Positions 50,719-60,024 of a stretch of DNA of 64,000 nucleotides are shown in pieces. Every line of letters begins with the position of its first letter. The first letter of the stretch is position 1. The stretch comes from Streptomyces eurythermus (GTDB taxonomy: Bacteria; Actinomycetota; Actinomycetes; Streptomycetales; Streptomycetaceae). Below the pieces are notes generated by a model, which was not told the origin of the DNA, ran no database searches, and saw only the letters and a list, made by a program, of their open reading frames with translations. The stretch lies in contig NZ_BMSK01000006.1 of NCBI RefSeq assembly GCF_014649115.1, forward strand, positions 163,367-227,366. Direction: 5' to 3'. Made by a program: the position numbers and the translations under genes.

Positions 50719-52710
50719 ATGACCTCCGCACTCGCCCCGGCCCCGGCCGACCGCGCGGCACCCCCGCGCGGCGGGGACCCCACCCGCCGCCGTACCCCCT
50801 TCCTGTCCCTGCCCGAGGCCCGCTGGGCGGCCACGGCCACCGTCTGCTTCCTGCTCGCGCTGCCCCTGCACCTGACCGGCGCCCCGGCCTGGACCTGGGG
50901 CCCGCTGTACGCGCTCACCTACGCGGCCGGCGGCTGGGAGCCCGGCTGGGCGGGCCTGTGCGCCCTGCGGGAGAAGAGCCTCGACGTCGACCTGCTGATG
51001 GTCGTGGCCGCGCTCGGGGCGGCGGCGATCGGGCAGGTCATGGACGGCGCGCTGCTGATCGTCATCTTCACCACCTCCGGAGCGCTGGAGGCCCTGGCCA
51101 CCGCCCGCACCGCCGACTCCGTACGCGGACTGCTCGACCTCGCGCCCGCCACGGCCACCCGCCTGGGCGCCGGCGAGACCGAGGAGACGGTCGCCGTCAC
51201 GGACCTGGCCGTCGGCGACATCGTCCTCGTACGGCCCGGGGAACGCGTGGGCGCCGACGGCCGGGTGCTCCACGGGCGCAGCGACGTCGACCAGGCCACC
51301 ATCACCGGCGAGCCGCTCCCGGTGACCAAGGAGCAGGGCGACGAGGTCTTCGCCGGAACCCTCAACGGCACCGGCGCCCTGCGCGTCCGGGTCGAGCGGG
51401 ACGCGTCCGACACGGTCATCGCCCGCATCGTGCGCATGGTCGAGGAGGCGTCCGAGACCAAGGCGCCGACACAGCTGTTCATCGAGAAGGTCGAACAGCG
51501 CTACTCGCTGGGCATGGTGGCGGCGACCCTCGCGGTCTTCCTCGTCCCCCTCGCCCTCGGCGACGACCTCGCCGGCGCACTGCTGCGGGCCATGACCTTC
51601 ATGATCGTCGCCTCGCCGTGCGCGGTGGTGCTGGCCACCATGCCGCCGCTGCTGTCGGCCATCGCCAACGCCGGACGGCACGGGGTCCTCGTCAAGTCGG
51701 CCGTGGTGATGGAGCGGCTGGGGCAGGTGGACGCGGTGGCGTTCGACAAGACCGGCACCCTCACCGAGGGAACCCCGCGCGTCACCGACGTACGGCCGCT
51801 GACCGGCTCCGGCGTCGACGCGGACGGACTGCTGCGCCTCGCGGCGGCCGCCGAGCGCCCGAGCGAGCATCCGCTGGCGCGGGCCGTCGTGGACGCGGCA
51901 CGGGAGCGGGGGACGGCCCTGCCGGCGGCGGACGGCTTCGCCGCCACCCCCGGGGTCGGCGTGACCGCCACCGTGGACGGGCGGACGGTCGCGGTCGGCG
52001 CACCGGCGCGGCTGCCGAGCGCGGCCACCGGAGCGCGGGCCGCCCAGGCGGCGGTCATCGCCGCCGAACTGGAGGAGAGCGGCCGGACGGCCGTACTGGT
52101 CACCGTGGACGGCGGCCCGGCGGGCCTGCTCGGCATCACCGACCGGCTCCGCCCGGACGCGGCCCGCACCGTCGGCGCCCTGGCCTCCCTCACCGGCACC
52201 GCGCCCGCGCTGCTGACCGGCGACAACCCGCGCGCCGCCGCCCGCCTCGCCGCCGAGGCCGGCATCGACGAGGTCCGGGCCGGACTGCTGCCCGAGGACA
52301 AGGTGCGCGCGGTCAGGGAACTGGAGGCCGCCGGCCGCAAGGTGATGGTGGTCGGCGACGGCGTCAACGACGCACCCGCGCTGGCCGCCGCGCACACCGG
52401 CGTCGCCATGGGCCGGGCGGGCTCGGACCTGGCCCTGGAGACCGCGGACGCGATCGTGGTCCGTGACGAGCTCGCGACCGTGCCCGCCGTGATCTCACTG
52501 TCCCGCCGGGCCCGCTCCCTGGTCGTCCAGAACCTCGTCGTCGCCGGTGTCTTCATCACCGGACTGGTGGTCTGGGACCTGGCCGGCGACCTGCCGTTGC
52601 CGCTCGGCGTCGCCGGTCACGAGGGATCCACCGTCCTCGTCGGCCTCAACGGACTGCGGCTGCTGCGCGAGGCCGCCTGGCGGCGGGCCCGTACGGACGC
52701 GCCGCGCTGA
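50719..52710 (+). CDS. P1B-4-type heavy-metal-translocating ATPase
   Basis: A 663-residue P-type ATPase. The phosphorylated Asp343 is in DKTGTLTEG; TGEPLPV is the actuator loop; GDGVNDAP the hinge; SEHPLA the nucleotide-domain His-Pro motif. The membrane metal motif is Ser299-Pro300-Cys301 and the last-helix motif His634-Glu-Gly-Ser, the signature of the P1B-4 (CoaT/CtpD) subgroup that exports cobalt, iron or zinc. It has no N-terminal metal-binding domain and about six membrane helices, as in that subgroup. GAAGGA precedes the ATG. Its divergent CzrA-like repressor fits metal-induced efflux. Confidence 0.92.
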   Translation: MTSALAPAPADRAAPPRGGDPTRRRTPFLSLPEARWAATATVCFLLALPLHLTGAPAWTWGPLYALTYAAGGWEPGWAGLCALREKSLDVDLLMVVAALGAAAIGQVMDGALLIVIFTTSGALEALATARTADSVRGLLDLAPATATRLGAGETEETVAVTDLAVGDIVLVRPGERVGADGRVLHGRSDVDQATITGEPLPVTKEQGDEVFAGTLNGTGALRVRVERDASDTVIARIVRMVEEASETKAPTQLFIEKVEQRYSLGMVAATLAVFLVPLALGDDLAGALLRAMTFMIVASPCAVVLATMPPLLSAIANAGRHGVLVKSAVVMERLGQVDAVAFDKTGTLTEGTPRVTDVRPLTGSGVDADGLLRLAAAAERPSEHPLARAVVDAARERGTALPAADGFAATPGVGVTATVDGRTVAVGAPARLPSAATGARAAQAAVIAAELEESGRTAVLVTVDGGPAGLLGITDRLRPDAARTVGALASLTGTAPALLTGDNPRAAARLAAEAGIDEVRAGLLPEDKVRAVRELEAAGRKVMVVGDGVNDAPALAAAHTGVAMGRAGSDLALETADAIVVRDELATVPAVISLSRRARSLVVQNLVVAGVFITGLVVWDLAGDLPLPLGVAGHEGSTVLVGLNGLRLLREAAWRRARTDAPR

Positions 52711-52713
52711 CCC

Positions 52714-53937
52714 TCACCGGTCGCCGGAGTCCGCCGCGTCCGGGAACGTCACATGGGTGCAGCCCCGGCGCCCGGCGACGTCGTCGACGTACGCCCGGAA
52801 CAAGGCCGCCACCGCCCGGGAACCGAGCACGTTGTCATAGGAGTAGCTGCTGCTGAGCGTGTGCAGCGCGGGCTTGCCCCCGCACACGGAGGAGGCCCAC
52901 CAGACGTTGTTCGTCTGCCCCGCCGTCCCCGGCTTGATGACGATGTCCTCCCCGTCGAGGGACTCGTACCCCGTCGCGCGGGCCTCGGCGCCGGTGTAGG
53001 TGACGGTGCGCAGCCACCAGGGCGAGTGGGTGACCGCGCTGTCGGCGTAGTCGCGCTTGTCCTCGGGCAGGCCGCCGGCGGTGTGGCGCACCTGGCCGGG
53101 GCTGACCGCCAGCAGGCAGCTCTCCAGCGGATACGTGTCCCGGACCGGCACCGACAGGGCCCGGTCGGGCAGCGGACCGTGGTCCGAGCGCCGGAGGTAC
53201 CCGGCGAACCAGGCGCAGGAACCGCCGGCCGACCGGGCGGGACGCAGGACGGTCGGCACGGGCGCGGGCTCCCCGCCGGGCAGGGCGGGCAGCCGGGTGC
53301 GGCAGCCGATCCGGTGGGTGAGGGTCTCGGTGGCCGAGCGGGCGATGCGGGCCAGCCGTGCCCGGTCCGCCCCGGAAACGTCGTCGTCGTAGTCGGCGCT
53401 GGCCGTGATGTGCAGCAGCGGGGGAGCGGTCGGACTGCTGCCGGGCCCGCACTCGGCCCGGACGGTGGTGTACCAGTTGCCGTACCAGCCCAGGGTGCCG
53501 TCGCCCAGCGGCCGGGGCTCGGGGCGCCGGTCGGCGACGGCGGTGAGGTCCGTCTTGTCAGTGCGGTCGGGGGTGCGGAGGGCGAAGGGCTCCAAGCCGG
53601 CGCCGATCCGGTTCAACGGCTCCCTCTTGCCACCGGTCCGCACCGCCAGCGAGAACAGACCCCTGGTCCGGCCCGACCCGGACGCCTGGTAGACGGTGCA
53701 GGAACCCCGCAACCCGTGGGTGTCGATCCGGTCGGCGCTGGTCTTCGCCCGGACGGTGCCGCCGTGCAGGTCCATCACCGCGGCCCCGGACACCAGCCGG
53801 TCGCACGCCTCGGCGATGGCGCGTTCGCTCGCGGAACGGTCCCGTGCGTCGTCGACCGTCAGCCAGCCCGCGTACAGGCTCAGCCCGATCCCGCCCCATG
53901 CCACGCCCCGCCACAGCCTGATCCACCCCGTGCGCAC
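52714..53937 (-). CDS. Membrane-anchored extracytoplasmic protein of unknown function
   Basis: A 407-residue protein with an uncleaved signal or N-terminal anchor (IRLWRGVAWGGIGLSLYAGWLTV) and an extracytoplasmic domain containing at least seven Cys residues. Segments such as WYGNWYTTVRAECG, ADYDDDVSGADRARLARIARSATE and NNVWWASSVCGGKPALHTLSSSYSYDN have the look of a secreted Streptomyces orphan family. GTG start at 53937 with GGAAGG upstream; the longer frame to 54042 is less likely. It converges on the P-type ATPase gene with only 3 bases between the stops. Confidence 0.65.
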   Translation of the reverse strand: MRTGWIRLWRGVAWGGIGLSLYAGWLTVDDARDRSASERAIAEACDRLVSGAAVMDLHGGTVRAKTSADRIDTHGLRGSCTVYQASGSGRTRGLFSLAVRTGGKREPLNRIGAGLEPFALRTPDRTDKTDLTAVADRRPEPRPLGDGTLGWYGNWYTTVRAECGPGSSPTAPPLLHITASADYDDDVSGADRARLARIARSATETLTHRIGCRTRLPALPGGEPAPVPTVLRPARSAGGSCAWFAGYLRRSDHGPLPDRALSVPVRDTYPLESCLLAVSPGQVRHTAGGLPEDKRDYADSAVTHSPWWLRTVTYTGAEARATGYESLDGEDIVIKPGTAGQTNNVWWASSVCGGKPALHTLSSSYSYDNVLGSRAVAALFRAYVDDVAGRRGCTHVTFPDAADSGDR

Positions 53938-54061
53938 CGCACACCTTCCGCTCGGACCCCGTCCGGCGCGATCGCCGGCCCCTCGGGCACCGAGCGTAGA
54001 TGTCCGGCCACGGTCAACTCGACGCGGGGTCCGGCCCGGCACCGGTCGCCGGGGCCGGTGT

Positions 54062-55750
54062 TCAGCCGGCGCAGCAGTCCTGCCGGGGTGCGCGGAGCGC
54101 GGTGGTCTCGAGCCGGCAGTAGCAGGACGCCTCGACCGGTACGTCCGCCAGCGCGGTGGCGAGCTTCAGCTGCCGGGTCACGATCCGGGCCTCCCCCTCC
54201 TTGCCGAGCCGTACGAGGCACTCGTGCAGGCCGTGCAGCGCCCAGACGTTGTTCGGGTGCTGGAGCGGGCGCGGCAGTGTGTCGTCCAGCCCGAGGTCGG
54301 CGCGGTAGACGGCCTCGGCCTGCGCGATCCGGCCCTGTTCGAGGAGCAGCGCGCCGTACGCGTGCCGGGCCGGCTGCATCCACCCCCACGGCTCGTCGTA
54401 CGCCAGGCCGTCGCTCAGCTCGATGGACCGGCGCAGCGCCTCGAACGCCGTGTCGTACCGGCCCTCGCGGTACTCCAGTTCCCCGTCGAGCATGTGCGCG
54501 GCGATCGCCAGGATGTCCGTGCAGGTGTTGTTGAACAGCGTCCGCGTTTCGGGGACCCGGGCGGCGGCCTCGCGGAACAGCTCGCGTTCCGCCGCGGCCT
54601 CGCCGGTGCGGCCCAGGGCGGAGAGCGCGACCCCGCGCGCGTACCGAAGCATGGCCGTGGTCACGCAGTACAGGCGCGCGTCGGCGGGCATCGGCAGGCG
54701 CAGGATGTCGTGCCAGCGGCCGAAGCGGACGAGCACGTGCACCCGCATCGCGAGGAAGCCCTCCAGCCAGTCCGCCATCGGCGGGCTGTCCACCCGCAAC
54801 AGTTCCTCGGGCACCGCCGCTTCGAGCCGCTCCGCCGTCTCGATCGCGTCCTGGAATCGGCCGAGGAGCATCGCGCCGTAGATCTTGAAGTGCAGGTTGT
54901 GGCAGCGGTACAGGGTGTAGAAGTTCAGTGCCCCGGAGCGGGCGAGGAACTTCTCGTCGGCCGCGATCGCCGCGGTGTTGTCGGAGACGACCCGGCGGTA
55001 GTCGCCGCAGAGCACCTCGATGTGGGACGGCATGTGCCGGAGATGGCCCGCGTCCGGCATCAGGTCCCGCAGCCGGTCGCCCGCGGGCAGCGCGGCCTCG
55101 GGGGTGGGGGACATCTCCATCAGGTGGATGTACAGGTGCAGCAGACCCGGGTGCCGCGACCCCGCCTCGGTGGCCAGCGCCCGCTCCAGCACCTCCCCGG
55201 CCTCGGTGGTGCGCGAGCCCGGCGCCGGCTTGCCCGCGCGGATGTCCCACAGCTGCCAGGGCGTCAGGCTCATCAGGGCGTCGGCGTACAGGGCGGCCAC
55301 GTCGGCATCGTCGGGCGCCAGCCGGTGCACGGCCCGCATGCTGTCGGCGTAGGCGGCGTTCCACACCGGGCCCTCCTCGGCGTCCGGGATCCGGGCGCGC
55401 GGGTAACGGGCCCCCAACGCCTCGATGAGGGCCTGCTCGACCGGTGTGGCGCCGGCCGCCTTCTGGTGCGCGCGCCGTACGGCGGCGTGCGCGCGTTCCA
55501 CCGTCCGGCCCAGATCCCGTTCGTCGAAGGCGTCCCAGGGCTTGTTGTAGTTGGGGCCGAGCGCGTAGGCCAGGCCCCAGTCGGCCATGGCGCAGCCGGG
55601 GTCCGCCGCGCCGGCGGCCTCGAAACAGCGCACGGCCTCCTCGTGGTTGAAGGCGTACGTCCAGTTCAGCCCGCGATCGAACCAGGTCTGCGCCTCGGCG
55701 GACGAGGTCGTCACGGGCCGGCCGTGACTGCCGAGGTCGTAGTACGGCAT
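54062..55750 (-). CDS. TPR-repeat protein
   Basis: A 562-residue cytoplasmic protein made of tetratricopeptide-like helical repeats, e.g. AQTWFDRGLNWTYAFNHEEAVRCFEAAGAADPGCAMADWGLAYALGPNYN, AIETAERLEAAVPEE and YDTAFEALRRSIELSDGLAY. Homologs are annotated as tetratricopeptide repeat proteins with an N-terminal region like FDRGLxxxYAFNHxEAxRxF. It contains a Cys-rich end (SCYCRLE and QDCCAG). Role unknown. The ATG at 55750 follows GAGGGAG. A palindrome (55843-55859) lies upstream. Confidence 0.82.
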   Translation of the reverse strand: MPYYDLGSHGRPVTTSSAEAQTWFDRGLNWTYAFNHEEAVRCFEAAGAADPGCAMADWGLAYALGPNYNKPWDAFDERDLGRTVERAHAAVRRAHQKAAGATPVEQALIEALGARYPRARIPDAEEGPVWNAAYADSMRAVHRLAPDDADVAALYADALMSLTPWQLWDIRAGKPAPGSRTTEAGEVLERALATEAGSRHPGLLHLYIHLMEMSPTPEAALPAGDRLRDLMPDAGHLRHMPSHIEVLCGDYRRVVSDNTAAIAADEKFLARSGALNFYTLYRCHNLHFKIYGAMLLGRFQDAIETAERLEAAVPEELLRVDSPPMADWLEGFLAMRVHVLVRFGRWHDILRLPMPADARLYCVTTAMLRYARGVALSALGRTGEAAAERELFREAAARVPETRTLFNNTCTDILAIAAHMLDGELEYREGRYDTAFEALRRSIELSDGLAYDEPWGWMQPARHAYGALLLEQGRIAQAEAVYRADLGLDDTLPRPLQHPNNVWALHGLHECLVRLGKEGEARIVTRQLKLATALADVPVEASCYCRLETTALRAPRQDCCAG

Positions 55751-55842
55751 ACGGGCTCCCTCAGGGCTGACGGTCGGCTGCTCCGGACACTGCCCCGTCC
55801 GCCCGCGGGGAAACGGGTGACCTCCGGTCGGCGGGCGCCTGG

Positions 55843-55859
55843 TTGACGACACGTCAACA
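55843..55859. promoter_or_regulatory. Inverted repeat upstream of the TPR gene
   Basis: GTTGAC-GACAC-GTCAAC, perfect 6-bp arms, 93 bases before the TPR protein start. It may be an operator or contain a -35-like TTGAC. Confidence 0.4.
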
Positions 55860-55879
55860 CGACCGGGCAGTCGTCACCT

Positions 55880-55993
55880 GGTCGGTCGCCGTCGTCTGTC
55901 CGACTGTCAGCCTCATCCGGTCGGCCGCAGTCGTCTGCTCGACCGCTCAGCACTCATCCGGCCGGCGCCGCACGTCGGCACGATCGCTCAGCC
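55880..55993. repeat. Imperfect ~40-bp tandem repeat
   Basis: Two and a half diverged copies: 55880-55918, 55919-55959 and a partial copy from 55960 into the end of the LysR gene. Each begins GGTCGG(T/C)CGC or similar and ends with CTCATCC or CTCAGCC. Confidence 0.6.
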
Positions 55994-56908
55994 GCCGTCG
56001 GGCCGGCCGCACGTCAGCACGGCCTCGCGCAGCCAACGGTGTGCCGGGTCGTCCGCCCGCCGGGCGTGCCACGCCTGCTGGTAGGCGAAGCGGGGGAGCT
56101 CCAGCGGCGGGGTGAACCTCCGCAGCGTCCGGTGCCGGCGCAGCGGGCCGACGGCCCGGCCGGCCACGGTCAGCACCAGATCGGTGCCCGCGAGCAGGTC
56201 CACGGCCGCGCTCCAGTGGGGCAGGGTCACGGCGAGGCGCCGGCGCAGCCCGCGCGCCGCGAGTGCCGTCTCGATCTCGTCGTGCGCGTCGGGCCGCATG
56301 GCCAGCATGATGTGCGGCCGCTCCAGCCACTCCGCCAGCGACAGGCCCCCCTTCTCCGGCAGTACGGCCTTGTCCGCCAGGCTGACGAACTCCTCCTCGA
56401 ACAGATCCTGGACCTGGATGTCCTCGGGCGGATGCGGGAACACCCCCAGCGCCAGATCCAGTTCGCCGTCCGTGAGCCGGGCCGCCATCGCCTCCCGGCT
56501 CGCCTGGCTGATCGCCAGGTCCAGGCCCGGCGCCCGCTCGCGGATGTGCCGCACCAACGGCGGCAGCACGATCCGTGAGGCGTAGTCCGACAGGCAGAGC
56601 CGGAAGCGGCCGCGGGCGCGCGAGGGATCGAAGTCCGGTGCGCTCAGCAGCCCGTTCAGGCGGGTCAGCGCCTCCTCCAGAGGCCGCGCCAGCGCCTGCG
56701 CACGGGCCGTCAGGACCATACGGCCGCCGTGCCGCACCAGCAGGGGATCACCGAACCGCGTGCGCAGCTGGGCCAGGGCGTGGCTGACGGCCGGCTGGCT
56801 CTTGTTCAGCCGCAGGGCGGCCCGCGTGACGTGCTTCTCCACCAGCAGGGCGTGCAGCGTCAGGAGCTGGTTGAGGTCGATACGGCGCAGCTCATCCATG
56901 CGGCGCAT
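55988..56908 (-). CDS. LysR-family transcriptional regulator
   Basis: A 306-residue LysR protein. The helix-turn-helix is RIDLNQLLTLHALLVEKHVTRAALRLNKSQPAVSHALAQLRTRFGDPLLVR; the effector domain has the two-lobe pattern FRLCLSDYASRIVLPPLVRHI and LDLALGVFP. ATGs at 56908 and 56899 are both possible. It is divergent from an MFS exporter gene with a T-N11-A palindrome at its start, so it probably controls that exporter and itself. Confidence 0.88.
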   Translation of the reverse strand: MRRMDELRRIDLNQLLTLHALLVEKHVTRAALRLNKSQPAVSHALAQLRTRFGDPLLVRHGGRMVLTARAQALARPLEEALTRLNGLLSAPDFDPSRARGRFRLCLSDYASRIVLPPLVRHIRERAPGLDLAISQASREAMAARLTDGELDLALGVFPHPPEDIQVQDLFEEEFVSLADKAVLPEKGGLSLAEWLERPHIMLAMRPDAHDEIETALAARGLRRRLAVTLPHWSAAVDLLAGTDLVLTVAGRAVGPLRRHRTLRRFTPPLELPRFAYQQAWHARRADDPAHRWLREAVLTCGRPDGG

Positions 56909-56914
56909 ACTACG

Positions 56915-56931
56915 AATGCACACAAAGCATT
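56915..56931. promoter_or_regulatory. LysR box
   Basis: AATGC-ACACAAA-GCATT, an inverted repeat containing the T-N11-A pattern of LysR-type binding sites, 7 bases upstream of the regulator start and 95 bases before the MFS gene. Confidence 0.6.
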
Positions 56932-57025
56932 TCCATCGACGAGCGTGATGGCGCAGGGTCGAAGCGTCGCCCCGCGAGCCCTTTCGGGGCGGCGGCCAAC
57001 CGCACCCTCACCCTCCGGAAGAGCC

Positions 57026-58252
57026 ATGTCCGACCCGTCCGGGGCGGCCGCCACGCGCGCCCCCTCCGCCGTGCCTCCGTCCGCCCGTCAAGTCCCCGTC
57101 CTCTGGCTGGCGTTGCTCGCCGCCCCGGTGGCCGCCGCCGGCAACGCGGCCGTTCTGATCCTCGGCGATCTCGGCCGCTCCCTCGGGATTCCGGCGGCCA
57201 CCGCCTCCTGGCTGGTCACCGTGTACGCGCTGGCCCTGGCGGTCGCGACACCGCTGTTCGCGACGCTGCTGCGGCGGCGCGGCACCCGGCCCGCGCTGTG
57301 GCTCGCAGCCGCCTGCGTCACCGCCGGCACCGTGCTGATGGCCGTATCCCCGTGGCTCCCGCTCCTCCTGGCCGGACGCGCCGTGCAGGCGGCGGGCGGG
57401 GCGGGCATGACGGCCATCGCCATGAACCTGGCCGGCACCGCCCGCCGCATGGGCGCGATCAGCGCCGGTACCGGAATCCTCGGCGCCGTGGGACCGCTGC
57501 TCGGCGAGCGTCTCACCGAGACGGTCTCCTGGCGCGCGGCGCTGTCCCTCCTGGCGGTCACCCTCCTGGCCGTCCCCGCGGTCGGCCGCCGCACCACACC
57601 GGCACCGCCACCCGCCGGGGACCGCTTCGACGCCCGGGGCGCGCTGCTGCTGGCCGTGCTGTCCGGCGGACTGGTGCTGCTGCCGTACCACCCGCTGCCC
57701 GCCCTGGCCGTGGCGGCCGTCGCCGCCGCGCTGCTGGTCCCGCACATCCGGCGCCGCCCGGACGGCTACGTCCCCGCCGCCGCGCTGCGCTCCGGACACT
57801 TCCGCGGCTCGGTCCTGATCGCCCTGACCCTGTCCGGGTCCTACTTCACGCTGCTGTTCGCGGTGCCCCAGACGCTCGCCGACCGGGCGGGCCGCCCGGC
57901 GACCTCGGTGGCCGTGGGCCAGATGGCCGCCATGATCACCGGATCCTTGCTCACCCTCGGCTTCGCGGCCGTCTCCGCGAGGCTGCGCCGCCGCACGGTA
58001 CGGGTGATCCTGCTCGCGGCCGGGACGCTCGCCGCCGCCGCGGCCGCCCTCGCCCCCGGCGCGGTCGTGCTGCTCGCGGCGATCGGCCTGGCCGTCTTCG
58101 CGGCCACCGCCGCCAACGCCACCCAGTCCGTGATCGCCGCCACCGCCGTCCCCGACCGCCAACGCCCCGCCGCCATCGGCCTGTTCCAGCTCGCCTATCT
58201 CCTGGGCGGCGCCCTCGGCCCGGCCCTCGCCACCACGCTCGTGCTCCGCTGA
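57026..58252 (+). CDS. MFS drug/metabolite exporter
   Basis: A 408-residue transporter with about 12 membrane segments. The N-terminal half carries VLILGDLGRSLGIPAATASWLVTVYALALAVATPLFATLLRRRGTRP, with the A/B-loop R-R-x-G-x-R-P motif, and LAGRAVQAAGGAGMTAIAMNLAG the antiporter-type helix. Such proteins export drugs, sugars or arabinose-like compounds; the substrate is not known. GGAAGAG precedes the ATG at 57026. The longer frame from 56729 lies over the LysR gene and is not used. Confidence 0.88.
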   Translation: MSDPSGAAATRAPSAVPPSARQVPVLWLALLAAPVAAAGNAAVLILGDLGRSLGIPAATASWLVTVYALALAVATPLFATLLRRRGTRPALWLAAACVTAGTVLMAVSPWLPLLLAGRAVQAAGGAGMTAIAMNLAGTARRMGAISAGTGILGAVGPLLGERLTETVSWRAALSLLAVTLLAVPAVGRRTTPAPPPAGDRFDARGALLLAVLSGGLVLLPYHPLPALAVAAVAAALLVPHIRRRPDGYVPAAALRSGHFRGSVLIALTLSGSYFTLLFAVPQTLADRAGRPATSVAVGQMAAMITGSLLTLGFAAVSARLRRRTVRVILLAAGTLAAAAAALAPGAVVLLAAIGLAVFAATAANATQSVIAATAVPDRQRPAAIGLFQLAYLLGGALGPALATTLVLR

Positions 58253-58289
58253 ATCGCGGACCGGGCGGGTTGTTGACGAGGGGGACCGC

Positions 58290-58339
58290 TGAAACTACTT
58301 TTCATCGCATGAATGCGTTTGCGAAGGAAACTTTCCTTC
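58290..58339 (+). promoter_or_regulatory. Cluster of palindromes before the symporter-anmK operon
   Basis: Three palindromes lie within 50 bases just before the GTG start at 58341: TGAAA-CTACT-TTTCA (58290-58304), CGCAT-GA-ATGCG (58306-58317) and GAAGGAAA-C-TTTCCTTC (58323-58339). The first resembles TGAAA/TTTCA-type operators bound by some RpiR-family regulators of amino-sugar genes. The last overlaps the Shine-Dalgarno zone and could hide it in a hairpin. Confidence 0.55.
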
Positions 58340-58340
58340 C

Positions 58341-59906
58341 GTGAGTGTGCGTCAGCTCGACCTGTTGGTGGTCGTCGTCTACCTCGTGGCGATCGCCGTG
58401 ATCGGACTGCGCCTGGCCGGACGGCAGAAGACGGCGAAGGACTACTTCGTCGGTGAAGGACACATGCCCTGGTGGACCGTCTCCTTCTCCGTGGTGGCCA
58501 CCGAGACCAGCGTGCTCACCGTCATCAGCCTGCCGGGCGGCGCCTACACCGGCCAGGGCTTCGGCAACGTCGAACTGGCCCTCGGCTACGTCATCGGACG
58601 CGTCGTCGTGGCGACCGTACTCATCCCCCTGTACAAACGGGGCGGCTTCGTCAGCGCCTACCAGTACCTGGGCAACCGGTTCGGACTCAAGGTGCAGGGG
58701 CTCGCCTCGGTGACGTTCGTCTTCACCCGGCTGCTCGCCGAGGGCGTCCGGCTGTTCGCCTCCGCCATCCCGATCAAGCTGCTGCTCGACGAGTTCGGCG
58801 TGCACGCCGGCTACCGCGTCATCATCCTCGTGCTCACGGCGATCACCGTCGTCTACACCTACCTCGGCGGCATCCGGGCGGTCATCTGGACGGACGCCAT
58901 CCAGATGGGCCTGTACCTGGGCGGTGCCCTGTTCGCCATCGGCGTGCTCGCCGCCCATGTCGGCGGTGACGGCGTCCAGCGCGCCCTGCACGCGGGCCGG
59001 TTCCGGCTCTTCGACACCGACTTCGCCCTGGCGCACATCCTCACCAGCCCGTTCGCCCTGCCCACCGCGATCGTCGGCGGCGCCATCTTCGCGATGGCCA
59101 GCCACGGCTCGGACCAGCTGATCGTCCAGCGCGTCCTGGCCACCCGCTCACTGCGCGACGGCCAGAAGGCCATGATCGCCTCCGGTGTCTTCGTCACCCT
59201 CCAGTTCGCCGCGTTCTCCCTCGTCGGCGCGCTGCTGTGGTCCTACAACCAGGGCAAGTCCTTCCAGGAGCTGGGACTGACCAGCTCCGACAACCTCTAC
59301 CCGGACTTCATCCTGCACGGACTGCCCGTGGTGGTCTCCGGCCTGCTCGTGGCCGGCATCCTCGGCGCGGCCATGGGCTCGCTGTCCTCCGCGCTGAACT
59401 CCATGTCGAACTCGACCGTCGCCGACATCATCCACAGCTTCTTCCGGAGCGCGCCCACCGAGGAGTTCCTGCTCCGGCTCGCCCGGCTGATGACCCTGGT
59501 GTGGGCGGTGCTGATGGCCGTGTTCGCCTGCGCCTTCAGCGCCAGTACCGGCAACGTCTACCTCACCGGGCTGACCATCGCCGGATACACCTACGGCGCG
59601 CTCCTCGGCGCGTTCCTCCTCGGCCGGCTGGTCCGGCGGGCGAACGAGACCGACGCCGTGATCGCGTTCCTGGTGACGGTCGGCGTCATGACGTACATCG
59701 TGCGCGGCGTCAAGATCGACGTCAGCGCGGGCGGCGGCACCGTACCCACCGCCATCGCCGCACAGTGGCTCGTCCCCCTCGGCGTGGCCGTCACGCTGGC
59801 CGTGGGCGGGCTGAGCAGCCTGCTGCACCGGGCACCGACGAGCGCCCAGGCCCCGCTGGACGAGGGCGGCACCGAGCGTACGGCGGCCACCGTCGCCCCC
59901 GAGTGA
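58341..59906 (+). CDS. Sodium:solute symporter
   Basis: A 521-residue SSS-family transporter with about 13 membrane helices. LVVVVYLVAIAVIGLRLAGRQKTAKDYFVGEG is the typical N-terminus, YVIGRVVVATVLIPLYKRGGFVSAYQYLGNRFG the sodium/sugar region, and AAMGSLSSALNSMSNSTVADI the TM8 Ser/Thr-rich sodium site. SSS members import sugars, sialic acid or amino sugars. With the anhydro-MurNAc kinase gene 119 bases downstream on the same strand, uptake of a cell-wall sugar is likely (inference). Confidence 0.9.
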   Translation: MSVRQLDLLVVVVYLVAIAVIGLRLAGRQKTAKDYFVGEGHMPWWTVSFSVVATETSVLTVISLPGGAYTGQGFGNVELALGYVIGRVVVATVLIPLYKRGGFVSAYQYLGNRFGLKVQGLASVTFVFTRLLAEGVRLFASAIPIKLLLDEFGVHAGYRVIILVLTAITVVYTYLGGIRAVIWTDAIQMGLYLGGALFAIGVLAAHVGGDGVQRALHAGRFRLFDTDFALAHILTSPFALPTAIVGGAIFAMASHGSDQLIVQRVLATRSLRDGQKAMIASGVFVTLQFAAFSLVGALLWSYNQGKSFQELGLTSSDNLYPDFILHGLPVVVSGLLVAGILGAAMGSLSSALNSMSNSTVADIIHSFFRSAPTEEFLLRLARLMTLVWAVLMAVFACAFSASTGNVYLTGLTIAGYTYGALLGAFLLGRLVRRANETDAVIAFLVTVGVMTYIVRGVKIDVSAGGGTVPTAIAAQWLVPLGVAVTLAVGGLSSLLHRAPTSAQAPLDEGGTERTAATVAPE

Positions 59907-60024
59907 CCGGACGGGCGGTCGGCCCGGCGACCGGTAACCGCGACAACCCCGGAGGGGCCGTGCACCAGCCGCAATCGCAGCCGTCCCCGCCCGCCCGGCG
60001 TGACCCCGGCCGGAAGGAGGCGCC

